From assembly GCA_034429715.1 (NCBI GenBank), contig DAOUFR010000013.1, forward strand, positions 61,809 through 125,808: a DNA stretch of 64,000 nt, written 5' to 3'. Of this stretch, positions 64,000 to 64,000 are shown piece after piece. The position numbers and the translations under genes are program-made. Each line of letters begins with the position of its first letter. Positions within the stretch are counted from its first letter, which is position 1. Source of the DNA: CAIMUM01 sp034429715 (GTDB lineage: Bacteria > Chloroflexota > Dehalococcoidia > GIF9 > UBA5629). A model generated the notes under the pieces. It did no database searches and was not told the DNA's origin. It saw only the letters and a program-made list of their open reading frames with translations.

Positions 64000-64000
64000 T

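Overview
The window looks like chromosomal DNA of an anaerobic bacterium of fairly high G+C content, most likely a Chloroflexota member close to Dehalococcoidia. This is inference: there is no rRNA gene or other formal marker here. The supporting points are the sulfide-dependent anaerobic homocysteine route (a COG1900 protein, a NIL-domain ferredoxin and a COG2122 protein side by side), a PAC2 protein beside a TldD/PmbA pair, alpha-only ADP-forming acyl-CoA synthetase proteins, a SpeD/SpeE pair, and several CaiB/BaiF CoA transferases with an acyl-CoA dehydrogenase. I see no transposase, integrase, phage gene, CRISPR array or rRNA. There is one tRNA, tRNA-Ser(TGA).

Layout: 0-2 kb is the end of a polar amino-acid ABC transporter operon. 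2-5.4 kb (minus strand) holds a MrfA-type DEAD/DEAH helicase, a DUF503 protein and a zinc-ribbon protein. 5.5-6.9 kb has a DoxX/MauE-like membrane protein and a PKD lipoprotein. 6.9-9.4 kb (minus) is the homocysteine cluster. It is followed by a nitroreductase, hisS, cutA, an acyl-CoA synthetase alpha subunit and a newly called 51-residue protein. 13.6-16.7 kb (plus) has rel, rpsT and a class II aldolase. 16.7-21 kb (minus) has a crotonase, a MacB-like permease, dinB and pyrF. 21-25.5 kb (plus) has plsY, two glycosyltransferases and folC. 26-30.9 kb (plus) is a tldD-pmbA-PAC2-HEAT-GNAT operon. It is followed by convergent speD-speE, a cysteine-rich secreted protein with its own promoter and terminator, and then greA-lysS-serS.

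The most unusual region is 38.0-43.9 kb: three consecutive paralogous membrane proteins. Each has zinc ribbon(s) at a predicted cytoplasmic N-terminus, one membrane segment, two fibronectin-III-like domains and a C-terminal TlpA-type thioredoxin domain. The CxxC differs in each (CPEC, CTPC, CHFC), and the ribbon count is two, one and five. They look like a membrane redox system that I cannot match to a named one.

44-51.2 kb is a visibly A+T-richer block: an Lrp/AsnC regulator, three CaiB/BaiF family proteins (one resembling alpha-methylacyl-CoA racemase), an MFS transporter and an acyl-CoA dehydrogenase. Both ends carry a shared ATTGGCATA motif. This is probably a regulated pathway for importing and oxidising an unidentified, perhaps branched, carboxylic acid. 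51.2-64 kb has small membrane proteins, tRNA-Ser, a second acyl-CoA synthetase alpha protein, an addB-addA recombination nuclease pair flanked by two Yip1-type paralogs, a monooxygenase-fold protein, an MBL-fold hydrolase and a protein I do not recognise.

Several genes (mrfA-like, pyrF, plsY, folC, tldD and a 39-residue ORF) have a -10 hexamer within about 6-19 bases of the start codon and no Shine-Dalgarno sequence. This suggests leaderless or very short-leader mRNAs. Extended -10 elements (TGnTATAAT) recur. All promoter calls were made by eye.
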